The notes: generated by a model not told the origin, from the sequence alone. Positions 28,550 through 38,319 are shown, counted from the first letter of the stretch. The stretch: 64,000 nucleotides of DNA from Knoellia flava TL1 (GCF_000768675.1 NZ_AVPI01000018.1:1-64000), one strand, 5' to 3'. Numbers and translations are program-made.

Positions 28550-29665
28550 TCAGGCCAGGACCTCGGCGAGGTCACGGTGCTCCATGCCGTGGGCCTCCGC
28601 CACGGGTCCGCAGACGACGTCGCCGGCGTGCGTGTTGATGCCCAGCCCGAGACCCGGGTCCTTGCGCGAGGCCTCGAGCCAGCCGCCGTTCGCGAGGCGG
28701 ACGGCATACGGGAGGGTGGCGTTGGTGAGCGCCCACGTCGAGGTGTTGGGCACGGCACCCGGCATGTTTGCGACGCAGTAGAAGACCGAGTTGTGGACCT
28801 CGTAGGTCGGGTCCGCGTGGGTCGTGGCCCGGGTGTCCTCGAAGCAGCCGCCCTGGTCGACGGCGATGTCGACGAGGACCGAGCCGGGCTTCATCTGCGA
28901 GACGAGCTCGTTCGAGACGAGCGTGGGGGCCTTGGCGCCGGGGACGAGGACGGCGCCGATGACCATGTCGGCCTCCATGACCTGCTGGCGGATCGCCAGG
29001 GTCGAGGACGCGAGGCCGTGGACGCGGTTGTTGTAGCGCCAGAAGCTCATGCGGAGCTTGTCGAGGTCGGTGTCCAGCAGGGTGACGTCGGCGCCCATGC
29101 CGAGTGCGATGTTCGCGGCGTTCTGGCCCGAGACACCGGCGCCGATGATGACGACCTTGGCGTTGGCCACACCGCCCACACCGCCCATGAGGACCCCGCG
29201 TCCGCCCTGCGGCTTGGTGAGCGAGTAGGCGCCGACCTGGGGCGCCAGGCAGCCCGCGACCTCGGACATCGGGTAGAGCAGCGGCAGCGCGCCGGAGGGC
29301 AGCTGGACGGTCTCGTAGGCGATCGACGTCGTGCGCCTGGCGACGAGCTCCTTGGTCAGCGGCTCATCCGCGGCGAGGTGGAGGTAGGTGAAGAGCGTGA
29401 GGTCCTCACGGAGACGGTGGTACTCCTCGGCGATCGGCTCCTTGACCTTCATCACCATCTCGGCCTCGCCCCAGACGTCGTCGGCGTCGTCGAGGATCCG
29501 AGCTCCCTGCGAGACGAACTCCTCGTCGGTGATGGACGACCCCAGCCCGGCGCCCTTCTGGATGAGCACCTCGTGCCCGTGCCCGACGAGCTCGTGCACA
29601 CCGACCGGCGTGATGCCGACCCGGAACTCGTTGTTCTTGACTTCGCTGGGGATGCCGATGCGCAC
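28550..29665 (-). CDS. ald: Alanine dehydrogenase
   Basis: NAD-dependent reversible deamination of L-alanine to pyruvate. It has 371 residues, the normal length. The N-terminal RIGIPSEVKNNEFRVGITP, KVKEPIAEEY and the nucleotide-binding VVIIGAGVSGQNAANIALG (about residues 170-190) are diagnostic, and DQGGCFEDTRATTH is the catalytic-region block. Start is GTG 29665 behind GAAGGAG. It is single, divergent from a small membrane-protein gene. Confidence 0.96.
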   Translation of the reverse strand: MRIGIPSEVKNNEFRVGITPVGVHELVGHGHEVLIQKGAGLGSSITDEEFVSQGARILDDADDVWGEAEMVMKVKEPIAEEYHRLREDLTLFTYLHLAADEPLTKELVARRTTSIAYETVQLPSGALPLLYPMSEVAGCLAPQVGAYSLTKPQGGRGVLMGGVGGVANAKVVIIGAGVSGQNAANIALGMGADVTLLDTDLDKLRMSFWRYNNRVHGLASSTLAIRQQVMEADMVIGAVLVPGAKAPTLVSNELVSQMKPGSVLVDIAVDQGGCFEDTRATTHADPTYEVHNSVFYCVANMPGAVPNTSTWALTNATLPYAVRLANGGWLEASRKDPGLGLGINTHAGDVVCGPVAEAHGMEHRDLAEVLA

Positions 29666-29721
29666 CGATGACTCCTTCGTCGTGGTCGCGGTGGATGTGC
29701 CGCAGTGCGAGTGTAGGACCC

Positions 29722-30333
29722 GTGAAGCTCTATGCAGACCTGCCCGGGCGACGCCTGCTCCAGATCCTCGTTGACGTCGGACTGCTCGTCTGGGTGGTGC
29801 TCTGGGCGGAGGTCGGGCGGCGCGTCCACGACGTGACGATGGGGCTCGCCGAGCCGGGACGGCGGCTGCAGGGGGCGGGTGCCGGGTTCCGCGAGAGGCT
29901 CACCGCGGCCGGCGACGGGGTGGACGACCTCCCACTGCTCGAGGACCGCATCGCCGGACCGTTCCGCTCCGCCGCCGGAGCCGGCACCGACATCGAGCGG
30001 GCGGGCAGTGACCTGGTCAACGCGGTGGAGCGCCTCGCCCTGCTCATCGGGTGGACGACGGCGCTCGTGCCGATCCTCGTCGTCGGTCTGTGGTGGGCCG
30101 TCGCCCGAGCGCGATTCGTCCGACGGGCCTCGTCGGCGCAGCGGTTCGTCGACGCCGACGACGACCTCGACCTCTTCGCGTTGCGCGCCATGGCCAACCA
30201 GCCGATGGCGGTGCTCGCGAGGGTGTCGGACGACCCCAGCGGGGCGTGGCGGCGCGGCGACCGCGAGACGATCCGGGCGCTGGCGCTGCTCGAACTCAGG
30301 GACTCGGGGCTGCGGCCGCCACGAGTGGCGTGA
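29722..30333 (+). CDS. Uncharacterised two-span membrane protein
   Basis: A 203-residue protein I do not recognise by family. It starts at a GTG giving VKLYADLPGRRLLQ, with TAGGA a few bases upstream. Two membrane spans are seen (about residues 14-30 and 113-133) separated by an outward-facing helical region; the C terminus is charged. The last 38 bases overlap tail-to-tail with hisS. Confidence 0.75.
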   Translation: MKLYADLPGRRLLQILVDVGLLVWVVLWAEVGRRVHDVTMGLAEPGRRLQGAGAGFRERLTAAGDGVDDLPLLEDRIAGPFRSAAGAGTDIERAGSDLVNAVERLALLIGWTTALVPILVVGLWWAVARARFVRRASSAQRFVDADDDLDLFALRAMANQPMAVLARVSDDPSGAWRRGDRETIRALALLELRDSGLRPPRVA

Positions 30334-31642
30334 GGTCCTCGGTCTTCGGAGTCCAGGCGGCGGGGTCGGCGTCGACCTGCTCGCCCGAGCGGATGTCCTT
30401 GACCTGGTGCTCGACATCGCCGGACCCGGGGAACCAGACGAACGGGATCCCGCGTCGGTCGGCGTAGCGGATCTGCTTGCCGAACTTCGCCGCGCTCGGG
30501 GCGACCTCGCACGGGATGCCGCGGGCCCTCAGCGCGGCGGCGACGGCCGCGGACTCGCCCCGGCTCTCCTCCTCGACGACGGCGACGAGCACGGCCGCGG
30601 GCGTCGAGCGCGACGCCGTGACGAGCCCCTTGGACAGGAGCAGGCCCAGCAGGCGGGAGACGCCGATGGAGATGCCGACACCGGGATAGGTGGTCTTCCC
30701 GTCGCTCGCGAGGGCGTCGTAGCGTCCGCCCGAGCAGAACGAGCCCCACGACTCGTGCCCCTCGAGCTGGGTCTCGTAGACCGTGCCGGTGTAGTAGTCG
30801 AGCCCGCGGGCGATCCTGAGGTCGGCGACGAGCGCCCCGGGTGCGGTGTCGAGACCGGCGCGGATGACGGCGGCGAGGGCGTCGAGCCCTTCGTCGAGCA
30901 CCGGGTGCTCGACGCCGAGCGCGCGCACGCGGTCGACGAAGGAGAGGTCCTCGGTGCGGATCCCGGCGAGCGCGAGGCACTGGTCGGCCTGCTCCTCGGT
31001 GCGGCCCGCCTCGACGAGCAGGGCCTTGACCTTCTCGGGCCCGATCTTGTCGAGCTTGTCGACGATGCGGAGCGTGCCCGCGACGTCCTCGATGCCGATG
31101 CCCCGGTAGAAGCCCTCGGGGATCTTGCGGTTGTTGACCTGGATCGTCATCCGGCCGATCGGCAGCCGGCGGAACACCTCGGCGACGACGAGCGGCATCT
31201 CCGCCTCGAAGTGCGGCGCGAGCTCGCCGACGTCGACGACGTCGATGTCGGCCTGCGTGAACTCGCGGTAGCGCCCCTCCTGGGGGCGCTCGCCACGCCA
31301 CACCTTCTGGATCTGGTAGCGGCGGTAGGGGAAGGCGAGCCTGCCCGCGTTCTCGAGGACGAACCGGGCGAAGGGCACGGTGAGGTCGAAGTGCAGGCCG
31401 AGCTCGGGCTCTCGGGAGGAGCGCTCCCCCGGGGCGTCGGCGAGCCGGGTAACTCCGTAGATCTCCTTGTCGGCGTCACCGCCCTTGCCGAGCAGCCGGT
31501 CGACCGGCTCCACCGCGCGCGTCTCGAGCGAGGTGAACCCGTGCAGCTCGAACGTCTCGCGGATGACGTCGAGGAAGTGCTGCTCGACGATCCGCTCGGC
31601 GGGGAGGTACTCGGGGAAACCGCTCAGCTTGGTGACCTTCAC
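30296..31642 (-). CDS. hisS: Histidine-tRNA ligase
   Basis: Class II synthetase of 448 residues. Motif 2 region GLHFDLTVPFARFV and the histidine-specific RGLDYYTGTVYE are present, and the C-terminal anticodon-binding domain ends with RYADRRGIPFVWFPGSGDVE. GTG 31642 overlaps the MBL hydrolase stop as GTGA, so the two are co-translated, matching Rv2580c-Rv2581c. The 3' end overlaps the convergent membrane-protein gene. Confidence 0.97.
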   Translation of the reverse strand: MKVTKLSGFPEYLPAERIVEQHFLDVIRETFELHGFTSLETRAVEPVDRLLGKGGDADKEIYGVTRLADAPGERSSREPELGLHFDLTVPFARFVLENAGRLAFPYRRYQIQKVWRGERPQEGRYREFTQADIDVVDVGELAPHFEAEMPLVVAEVFRRLPIGRMTIQVNNRKIPEGFYRGIGIEDVAGTLRIVDKLDKIGPEKVKALLVEAGRTEEQADQCLALAGIRTEDLSFVDRVRALGVEHPVLDEGLDALAAVIRAGLDTAPGALVADLRIARGLDYYTGTVYETQLEGHESWGSFCSGGRYDALASDGKTTYPGVGISIGVSRLLGLLLSKGLVTASRSTPAAVLVAVVEEESRGESAAVAAALRARGIPCEVAPSAAKFGKQIRYADRRGIPFVWFPGSGDVEHQVKDIRSGEQVDADPAAWTPKTEDLTPLVAAAAPSP

Positions 31643-32340
31643 GCGGTCAATCCTTGCAGGTACGGGTTGGTGCCCCGCTCCCGGCGCATCGTCGTCGCCG
31701 GTCCGTGCCCGGGCAGGACGAGCGTGGAGTCGGGCAGGGGCAGGACGACGTCGCGCAGGGAGCGCTGCATGGCCGCCCCGTCGCCACCCGGCAGGTCGGT
31801 GCGGCCGATGGAGCCGGCAAAGAGCACGTCGCCGCTGATCATCGTGCGGTCGAGCTCCTCCGGGGCACGGACGCCCTCCGGCAGCCGCTCGAACCCGAAC
31901 ATCACCGAGCCCTCCGTGTGCCCCGGCGCGTGGAGCACCTCGAGGTCGAGTCCGGCGAGCGTGAGCGCCTGCCGGTCGGTGACCTCGACGACGGTGCTCG
32001 GCTCACTCCACGTCGCCCGGGAGCCGAACTGCTGCTCGAGCATCCCGACGATGCCCGGGCTCGCCGACCCGAGCGGGTCGACGAGCCGGTAGCGGTCGTC
32101 CGAGTGGATGTATGCCGCGGTGTCGCCTCCGCAGACCGGCGTCACCGAGTAGACGTGGTCGATGTGGCCGTGGGTGAGCAGGACCGCGGTCGGCTTGAGC
32201 CGGTGCTGGGTGAGGACCTCGCGCAGGGTCTCCTCGATCCCGATGCCCGGGTCGACGACGACGCATTCCTCCCCCTCCCCGGGAGCGAGGACGTAGCAGT
32301 TGGTGCCGAAGGCCGCGGCGGGGAAGGCGATGGTCAACAC
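31639..32340 (-). CDS. Metallo-beta-lactamase-fold hydrolase (glyoxalase II-like)
   Basis: A 233-residue MBL-fold enzyme with the binuclear metal motif THGHIDHV near residue 60 (HxHxDH), APGHTEGS and SGDVLF. The compact size and position before hisS match Rv2581c, annotated as a glyoxalase II-like thioesterase; the true substrate is unknown. It starts at GTG 32340, eight bases after a TAGGGT -10 box and without a ribosome-binding site. Confidence 0.93.
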   Translation of the reverse strand: MLTIAFPAAAFGTNCYVLAPGEGEECVVVDPGIGIEETLREVLTQHRLKPTAVLLTHGHIDHVYSVTPVCGGDTAAYIHSDDRYRLVDPLGSASPGIVGMLEQQFGSRATWSEPSTVVEVTDRQALTLAGLDLEVLHAPGHTEGSVMFGFERLPEGVRAPEELDRTMISGDVLFAGSIGRTDLPGGDGAAMQRSLRDVVLPLPDSTLVLPGHGPATTMRRERGTNPYLQGLTA

Positions 32341-32348
32341 ACCGGAGA

Positions 32349-32354
32349 ACCCTA
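32349..32354 (-). promoter_or_regulatory. -10 box of the leaderless MBL-hisS operon
   Basis: TAGGGT on the minus strand ends 8 bases before GTG 32340. It faces the promoter of the cyclophilin gene, and an over-represented octamer (32369-32376) lies between the two. Confidence 0.5.
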
Positions 32355-32384
32355 GTCGGGTGAGCACACGGCATACCGGCTCCC

Positions 32385-32390
32385 TAGACT
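32385..32390 (+). promoter_or_regulatory. -10 box of the leaderless cyclophilin gene
   Basis: TAGACT ends 7 bases before GTG 32398, with no ribosome-binding site. Confidence 0.55.
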
Positions 32391-32397
32391 GCGCCGG

Positions 32398-33192
32398 GTG
32401 ACGAAGAAGCAGGAGCGCGACCGGGCCCGGCGCAGGTGGCAGAAGCAGCAGGCGACGCTGGCGGCGAGGGCCGAGCGGCGCGACCGCACCAAGCGGGTCG
32501 CGGCGATCGTCGCGACGGTCGCCGTCGTGGCCGCGCTCGTCGGCGGTCTCGCCGTCGCGCTCAAGCCGGAGGAGAAGGAGGAGGCCGCCCCGTCGACGAC
32601 GGTGGCCGGCTGTGAGCAGCCGCCCGCCCCGCTCGGCACCGCGGCCAAGCTCGAGCTGCCCGACAAGGCAACCGCCAAGGCGACGACGTGGACGGCGACG
32701 CTCACGACGAACTGCGGTGACATCGTCCTCGACCTCGACGGCGCGAAGGCGCCCCAGGCCGTCGCGTCCTTCATCCAGCTCGCGAAGGCCGACTACTGGC
32801 TCAACTCCCCCTGCCAGCGACTCGGCGTCGGCGAGGGCTTCAAGCTGCTCCAGTGCGGCGACCCGACCGGCACCGGCTCGGGCAACCCCGGCTACGGCTT
32901 CGGGGTCGAGAACGCGCCGAAGGACGGGACGTACCCGCGCGGCACCGTCGCGATGGCGCGGACGCAGGACCCGGTCAAGGGCAACGGCGGCCAGTTCTTC
33001 CTCGTCAACGGCGAGACGACCCTGCCGGACCCGAACGGATACACGATCTTCGGCACGATCACCAAGGGTTTGGATATCGTCGACAAGGTCGCCGCAGCGG
33101 GTGTCCAGCCCGGCGGCGAGTCGGAGACCATCGGTGCCCCCAACGCACCCATCAGCATCCTTCGGGTTGCGGTGACTGAGAAGAAGGCATAG
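32398..33192 (+). CDS. Membrane-anchored cyclophilin-type peptidyl-prolyl isomerase
   Basis: A 264-residue protein: basic cytoplasmic N terminus (MTKKQERDRARRRWQKQQ), one membrane span (about 38-60), a short linker and a cyclophilin domain (about 95-260) with VASFIQLAKADYW, GNPGYGFGVENAP, GGQFFLVNG and YTIFGTITKG. The domain is probably outside the membrane and assists folding of exported proteins. It matches Rv2582 (ppiB) in position beside the MBL-hisS pair. The GTG start is leaderless. Confidence 0.92.
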   Translation: MTKKQERDRARRRWQKQQATLAARAERRDRTKRVAAIVATVAVVAALVGGLAVALKPEEKEEAAPSTTVAGCEQPPAPLGTAAKLELPDKATAKATTWTATLTTNCGDIVLDLDGAKAPQAVASFIQLAKADYWLNSPCQRLGVGEGFKLLQCGDPTGTGSGNPGYGFGVENAPKDGTYPRGTVAMARTQDPVKGNGGQFFLVNGETTLPDPNGYTIFGTITKGLDIVDKVAAAGVQPGGESETIGAPNAPISILRVAVTEKKA

Positions 33193-33194
33193 CC

Positions 33195-34997
33195 GTGAGC
33201 GACGAGACGACGAGCACCACCCCCGCGGACGGCCCCGTGGAGGAGCAGGCCCCTGAGGCCACGCCCGACGCCACGGCGGAGGTGACGACCCCGCAGACCG
33301 AGCAGGCCGCCTCTGGAGCGGAGGCCGAGGCTGTCGAGTCACCCGCTCCGACCGAGGAGACGGCTGCCGCCGAGGAGACGGCTCCGGCCGAGGAGACGGC
33401 TCCGGCCGAGGAGACCGCTGCGGCGGCTGGGCCCCGCGCGGTGGAGCCCGAGCCCGCCACCTCCGTGCCGACTCCCGCGACCCCCGCCACCACGGAGCCC
33501 GACGTCACCGGCACGCCCGCCGCTGTCGAGGAGACTCCGGCCGCCCAGGAGCCGTCCACAGCCGAGCCGGCCGCGGTCGACCCCGAGCCCGCCACCTCGA
33601 TGCCGACGCCGGCGACGCCTGCCCCTGCACCGGCGGCTCCTGCACCTGCGGCGCCGAAGCCGGCCGTGCCCTCCCCCGCTGCGCTCGCGTCGCGGATGGC
33701 CGCCCGTCCCACCCCGCCGGTGACCCCGGTCGTCCACGAGCACTCGGACTCCGCGCGCTTCGGCCGCGTCGACGACGAGGGCCACGTCTTCGTCACCGTC
33801 GGTGAGGAGGAGCGCGAGGTCGGCTCCTACCCCGGGGCGACGCCCGACGAGGCACTGCAGTACTTCGCCCGCAAGTACGACGAGATCGCCGCCTCCGCCG
33901 AGCTGCTGGAGCAGCGGCTCGCGAACCCGGACGTCTCCTCGAAGGAGGTCGGTGAGGGCCTCAGCACGCTCAAGGAGCACCTCGCCGAAGCCCACGTCGT
34001 CGGCGACCTGGCCGCGCTCGACGCTCGCGTCGCCGCGATCGAGACCGGCCTGGTCACCAAGCGCGAGACCGAGCAGGCTGCCCGCGCCGAGGCCCGTGCC
34101 GCGGCCGCCGCCGAGCGCGAGGCGATCGTCTCCGAGGCCGAGGCCATCTCGGGCCAGGACCCGGAGCAGACGCAGTGGAAGCAGAGCGGTGAGCGGATGC
34201 GTGCGCTGCTCGAGCAGTGGAAGCAGCACCAGCGCAGCGGGGCCAAGCTCGACAAGCCGACCGAGAACGCCCTCTGGCAGCGCTTCAGCCACGCCCGCAA
34301 CCACTTCGACAAGGGCCGCCGCAGCTACTTCGCGCAGCTCGACTCCTCGCGTGCCGAGGCCCGCGGCACCAAGGAAGCCCTCGTCAAGGAGGCCGAGGTC
34401 CTCGCCACGAGCAAGGACTGGGGCCCGACCGCCCGTGCCTTCAAGAACCTCATGGACCAGTGGCGCCAGGCCGGCCGTGCCTCGCGCGCCGAGGACGACG
34501 CCCTGTGGGAGCGCTTCAAGACCGCGCAGGACGCCTTCTTCAACGCCAAGGACGAGGTGGCCGCCGCCGAGGACGAGGAGTTCCGTGCGAACCTCGCCGT
34601 CAAGGAGGAGCTGCTCAAGGAGGCCGAGCAGATCCTGCCCGTGACCGACCTCGACCAGGCCAAGGCACAGCTGCGCGTCATCCAGGACAAGTGGGACGCC
34701 GCCGGCAAGGTGCCGCGCGCCGACATCGACCGGACCGAGAAGGCCATCCGCCGGATCGAGACGGCCGTGCGGGAGCAGGAGGACCAGAAGTGGAAGTCCT
34801 CCAACCCCGAGGTCGCGGCCCGCGCCAACTCGCTCGTCACCCAGCTGCGCAGCTCGATCGAGTCGCTCGAGGCCGACCTCGCCAAGGCCACCGCCTCCGG
34901 CAACGACCGTAAGGTCAAGGACCTCACCGCCAAGCTGGAGTCGCAGCAGGCCTGGCTCGCCCAGGCCGAAGCCGCCAACTCCGAGTTCGGCTCCTAG
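33195..34997 (+). CDS. DUF349 repeat protein with low-complexity N terminus
   Basis: A 600-residue protein. The first about 170 residues are Ala/Glu/Pro/Thr repeats (tandem AEETAP units and two copies of EPATS-PTPATPA), followed by the helical DUF349 repeats, recognisable from recurring W-x(7-12)-R segments such as LMDQWRQAGRASRAEDDALWERF. DUF349 proteins are predicted coiled, cytoplasmic and possibly nucleic-acid-binding; function is unknown. It begins 2 bases after the cyclophilin stop, so they form an operon. Confidence 0.9.
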   Translation: MSDETTSTTPADGPVEEQAPEATPDATAEVTTPQTEQAASGAEAEAVESPAPTEETAAAEETAPAEETAPAEETAAAAGPRAVEPEPATSVPTPATPATTEPDVTGTPAAVEETPAAQEPSTAEPAAVDPEPATSMPTPATPAPAPAAPAPAAPKPAVPSPAALASRMAARPTPPVTPVVHEHSDSARFGRVDDEGHVFVTVGEEEREVGSYPGATPDEALQYFARKYDEIAASAELLEQRLANPDVSSKEVGEGLSTLKEHLAEAHVVGDLAALDARVAAIETGLVTKRETEQAARAEARAAAAAEREAIVSEAEAISGQDPEQTQWKQSGERMRALLEQWKQHQRSGAKLDKPTENALWQRFSHARNHFDKGRRSYFAQLDSSRAEARGTKEALVKEAEVLATSKDWGPTARAFKNLMDQWRQAGRASRAEDDALWERFKTAQDAFFNAKDEVAAAEDEEFRANLAVKEELLKEAEQILPVTDLDQAKAQLRVIQDKWDAAGKVPRADIDRTEKAIRRIETAVREQEDQKWKSSNPEVAARANSLVTQLRSSIESLEADLAKATASGNDRKVKDLTAKLESQQAWLAQAEAANSEFGS

Positions 34998-35035
34998 CCC
35001 GGCTCAGTTCGCCCCTTGCGTACGTCGTGCACGTC

Positions 35036-35139
35036 GCGCTGAGGGTCTTCGGTCGACGCAGTCCATCCGACCTGCGCGCGCTGAGCGCGCTCCGGTCTTC
35101 CGCCAGGCCCAGCCAGCGCCGACCGAAGACCCTCATCGC
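35036..35139. repeat. Inverted repeat 1 (24-base arms)
   Basis: Arms 35036-35059 and 35116-35139 match at 22 of 24 positions; the core is GAGGGTCTTCGGTCG. The 56-base loop carries its own GC palindrome around 35075-35090. Confidence 0.85.
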
Positions 35140-35238
35140 TCCTTGAGGGACGCGCGGCTTCCGCACCCATGGGGGCCAGCTCTGACTCTGGGCGCCTGGC
35201 ATGACGTACCTGAGGGGCACTCAGGCGACTCTTCAGGA

Positions 35239-35360
35239 GCGCGCGGGTCCGTGGGCGGCGATGGTGGGTCTGGCGGCGGGTCCCACGCTCTGCGTGGGCG
35301 CTGGGAGTGCGCGCAGCGCGCGAGCGGCGGATGGATCTCGTCGCCCACGGACCCGCGCGC
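35239..35360. repeat. Inverted repeat 2 (19-base perfect arms)
   Basis: Arms 35239-35257 and 35342-35360 are perfectly complementary with core GGGTCCGTGGGCG. The 84-base loop includes the perfect 7-bp hairpin at 35282-35298. Confidence 0.87.
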
Positions 35361-35450
35361 GACGTCACGTGACCCGCGCGATCCCACGGAACGCGCGACG
35401 TGACCTGAGCACCGCCCCTCGGGTCAGGGGCTGGATCGGCTGCGGAGAAA

Positions 35451-37745
35451 CTACGTCTGGGTGATGCGGTAGGCGTCGAAGACGCCGCCGACGTTGCGCA
35501 CGGCCTTGATGACGTGGTCGAGGTGGCTCGGGTCGCCCATCTCGAACGTGAACTTGAGGCCTGCGACGCGGTCGCGCGAGGTCTGCACCGAGGCGCTGAG
35601 AATGTTGACCCCGCTCTCGGAGAGCACGCGCGTGACGTCCGAGAGCAGGGCGGACCGGTCGAGCGCCTCGACCTGGAGCTGCACGAGGAAGACGCTGTTG
35701 GCGGTCGGCGCCCACTCGACGTCGATGATCTTGTCCTGCTGGCTGAGCAGCGAGGCGGCGTTGGTGCAGTCGCGGCGGTGGACCGAGACACCCATGCCGC
35801 GGGTGACGAACCCGAGGATCTCGTCGCCCGGGACCGGGGTGCAGCAGCGGGCGAGCTTGACCCAGACGTCGGACATGCCCTTGACGACGACGCCGGGGTC
35901 GCCGGCGCGACGGCGGCGGTTCAGGACCGGCCGGGGCATCGTCATCTCGGCGAGGTCGTCGCTGGCCTCCTCGCCGCCCTGGGCGGCGACGAGTCGGGCG
36001 ACGACGTGCTGGGCGCTCACGTGGCCCTCGCCGATCGCGGCATAGAGGCCATCGATGCCGCTGAGCCGCAGCTCCTCGGCGACGCCGGTGAGGGACTCGA
36101 CCGACGACAGGCGGGCGAGCGGCAGGCTGCGCTTGCGCATCGCCTTGACGAGCGCGTCCTTGCCCTGGTCGATCATCTCCTCGCGTCGCTCGCGGGTGAA
36201 CCAGTGCCGGATCTTGTTGCGGGCGCGGGCCGACTTGACGAAGGTGAGCCAGTCGCGCGACGGGCCGGCGCTGTCGGCCTTCGAGGTGAGGATGTCGACG
36301 GTGTCGCCGTTGTCGAGACGGGACTCGAGCGGCACGAGGCGGCCGTTGACCTTGGCTCCGATGGTGTGGTGGCCGACCTCGGTGTGCACGGCATACGCGA
36401 AGTCGACGGGCGTCGAGCCCGCGGGGAGGCCGACGAGCTGTCCCTTGGGGGTGAAGACGTAGACCTCGCTGGCGTTGATCTCGAAGCGCAGCGACTCGAG
36501 GAACTCCCCCGGGTCGGCGGTCTCCTTCTGCCAGTCGAGGAGCTGGCGCAGCCACGCCATGTCGTTGGCGCCGGTGTGGCTCGTCGACGGTTGGTCCGCT
36601 CCCGCCGGGCCCTTCTCCTTGTACTTCCAGTGGGCCGCGACGCCGTACTCGGCACGGCGGTGCATCGTGTGGGTGCGGATCTGGATCTCGACCGGCTTGC
36701 CCTCGGGACCGATGACCGTCGTGTGCAGCGACTGGTACATGTTGAACTTCGGCGTCGCGATGTAGTCCTTGAACCGGCCGGGCACCGGCGTCCACCGTGC
36801 GTGCATCGCGCCCAGGGCGGCGTAGCAGTCGCGCACGGTGTCGACGAGGACGCGGACGGCGACGAGGTCGTAGATCTGCTCGAAGTCGCGGCCGCCGACG
36901 ATCATCTTCTGGTAGACGGAGTAGTAGTGCTTGGGCCGGCCGGTGACGGTGGCCTTGAGTCGCGCAGCACGCAGGTCGGACTCGACGCTCTCGCGCACGG
37001 TCGCGAGGTACTCCTCACGCGCTGGTGCGCGCTCGGCGACGAGCCGCACGATCTCGTCGTAGACCTTCGGGTAGAGGGTCTGGAACGAGAGGTCCTCGAG
37101 CTCCCACTTGATCGTGTTCATGCCGAGGCGGTGCGCCAGCGGGGCGTAGATCTCGAGCGTCTCGCGGGCCTTGCGCTGCGCCGACTCCTTCGACACGTAG
37201 CGCCACGTGCGGGCGTTGTGGAGGCGGTCGGCGAGCTTGATGACGAGGACGCGGATGTCGCGGGCCATCGCGACGACCATCTTGCGCACGGTCTCGGACT
37301 GCGCGGCCTGCCCGTAGGTGACCTTGTCGAGCTTGGTCACGCCGTCGACGAGCATGGCGATCTCGGCGCCGAAGTCCTTCTCGAGCTGGTCGAGGCCGTA
37401 GTCGGTGTCCTCGACGGTGTCGTGCAGCAGGGCTGCAGCCAGCGTGGGCGGCGTCATGCCGAGCTCGGCGAGGATCGTCGTCACGGCGAGCGGATGCGTG
37501 ATGTAGGCGTCGCCGCTCTTGCGCATCTGGCCCTCGTGGGCGCGCTCGGCGACCTCGTAGGCGCGCTCGATGACCGAGACGTCCGCCTTGGGGTGGGTCA
37601 CCCGAACGGTCGTGAGCAGCGGCTCGAGGACGGGGTGGGCGGACGGACGCGACGACCCGAAGCGGGCGAGGCGGGCACGCGCGCGGGCGCGGTTGGAGCC
37701 TGCTGCCCCACTGCGCACCGGGATCGGCGTGGTCTCCTCTGCCAT
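35451..37745 (-). CDS. rel: Bifunctional (p)ppGpp synthetase/hydrolase Rel
   Basis: Makes and degrades the stringent-response alarmone. It has 764 residues. The HD hydrolase domain is intact ([39 protein letters not shown]). The synthetase domain has [12 protein letters not shown] and [13 protein letters not shown], the RxKD form seen in bifunctional enzymes, followed by [16 protein letters not shown] and C-terminal ACT domains ([21 protein letters not shown]) follow. It lies 9 bases after apt, at the end of the yajC-secD-secF-apt-rel operon, the usual actinobacterial order. Confidence 0.97.
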   Translation of the reverse strand: MAEETTPIPVRSGAAGSNRARARARLARFGSSRPSAHPVLEPLLTTVRVTHPKADVSVIERAYEVAERAHEGQMRKSGDAYITHPLAVTTILAELGMTPPTLAAALLHDTVEDTDYGLDQLEKDFGAEIAMLVDGVTKLDKVTYGQAAQSETVRKMVVAMARDIRVLVIKLADRLHNARTWRYVSKESAQRKARETLEIYAPLAHRLGMNTIKWELEDLSFQTLYPKVYDEIVRLVAERAPAREEYLATVRESVESDLRAARLKATVTGRPKHYYSVYQKMIVGGRDFEQIYDLVAVRVLVDTVRDCYAALGAMHARWTPVPGRFKDYIATPKFNMYQSLHTTVIGPEGKPVEIQIRTHTMHRRAEYGVAAHWKYKEKGPAGADQPSTSHTGANDMAWLRQLLDWQKETADPGEFLESLRFEINASEVYVFTPKGQLVGLPAGSTPVDFAYAVHTEVGHHTIGAKVNGRLVPLESRLDNGDTVDILTSKADSAGPSRDWLTFVKSARARNKIRHWFTRERREEMIDQGKDALVKAMRKRSLPLARLSSVESLTGVAEELRLSGIDGLYAAIGEGHVSAQHVVARLVAAQGGEEASDDLAEMTMPRPVLNRRRRAGDPGVVVKGMSDVWVKLARCCTPVPGDEILGFVTRGMGVSVHRRDCTNAASLLSQQDKIIDVEWAPTANSVFLVQLQVEALDRSALLSDVTRVLSESGVNILSASVQTSRDRVAGLKFTFEMGDPSHLDHVIKAVRNVGGVFDAYRITQT

Positions 37746-37754
37746 GGACGGAGT

Positions 37755-38315
37755 CTAGGCGTCCCCCGGGCCGCCCACGACATGCAGGGAGTGCACCGGG
37801 CGCGCACCCATCGCCTCACGCCCTCCGAGGAAGGCGAGCTCGACGACGGTCGCGAACTCGACGACCTCCGCACCGCAGTCGTCGAGCAGGTCCCACGCGG
37901 CGATCGCGGTGCCGCCGGTGGCGAGGACGTCGTCGACGAGCAGCACCCGCTCCCCCGGTTCGACGGCATCGGCGTGCACCTCGATCGTCGCCGAGCCGTA
38001 CTCGAGGTCGTAGGTGCGCTGCACCGTCTCGCCCGGCAGCTTCCCCGCCTTGCGGACCGGGACGAAGCCGACCCCGAGCTCGTGGGCCAGCGCCGCTCCG
38101 ATGATGAAGCCGCGCGCCTCGACGCCGGCCACCGAGTCGAGACGGGAACCCGATTCCGTATGCCGTGCCGCCAGCGCGCGGACCACCTCGCCGAACGCCG
38201 CGGGGTCGCCGAGGAGCGGGGTGATGTCCTTGAAGACGACCCCCGGCTTCGGGAAGTCGGCGACGTCCCGGAGCCGGCTCTCGACGAGGTCGCTGATCGC
38301 GCCCGGGTCGGTCAT
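37755..38315 (-). CDS. apt: Adenine phosphoribosyltransferase
   Basis: Salvages adenine to AMP with PRPP. It has 186 residues. The PRPP-binding motif VLLVDDVLATGGTAIAA (about residues 124-140) and the VAGVEARGFIIGAALA block are present. It lies 4 bases after secF. An over-represented octamer at 38158-38165 is read in an unusual phase (Arg-His-Thr). Confidence 0.96.
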   Translation of the reverse strand: MTDPGAISDLVESRLRDVADFPKPGVVFKDITPLLGDPAAFGEVVRALAARHTESGSRLDSVAGVEARGFIIGAALAHELGVGFVPVRKAGKLPGETVQRTYDLEYGSATIEVHADAVEPGERVLLVDDVLATGGTAIAAWDLLDDCGAEVVEFATVVELAFLGGREAMGARPVHSLHVVGGPGDA

Positions 38316-38319
38316 CGGG

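Larger units (their letters stand above)
34998..35450. other. Gene-free convergent gap of 453 bases, rich in dyads
   Basis: This lies between the stops of the DUF349 gene (+) and rel (-). Small ORFs exist on both strands but follow the repeats and show no family. The region holds two long inverted repeats (listed separately), a CCCACGC-TCT-GCGTGGG hairpin (35282-35298) and a degenerate GCGCGACGT...TGACC direct repeat near 35353-35404. It presumably terminates both transcripts but is much more structured than needed. Confidence 0.75.

Noticed and set aside
35143-35403. Short overlapping ORFs on both strands in the 35 kb gap
   Set aside because: They follow the inverted repeats, give no recognisable protein and have no ribosome-binding sites.
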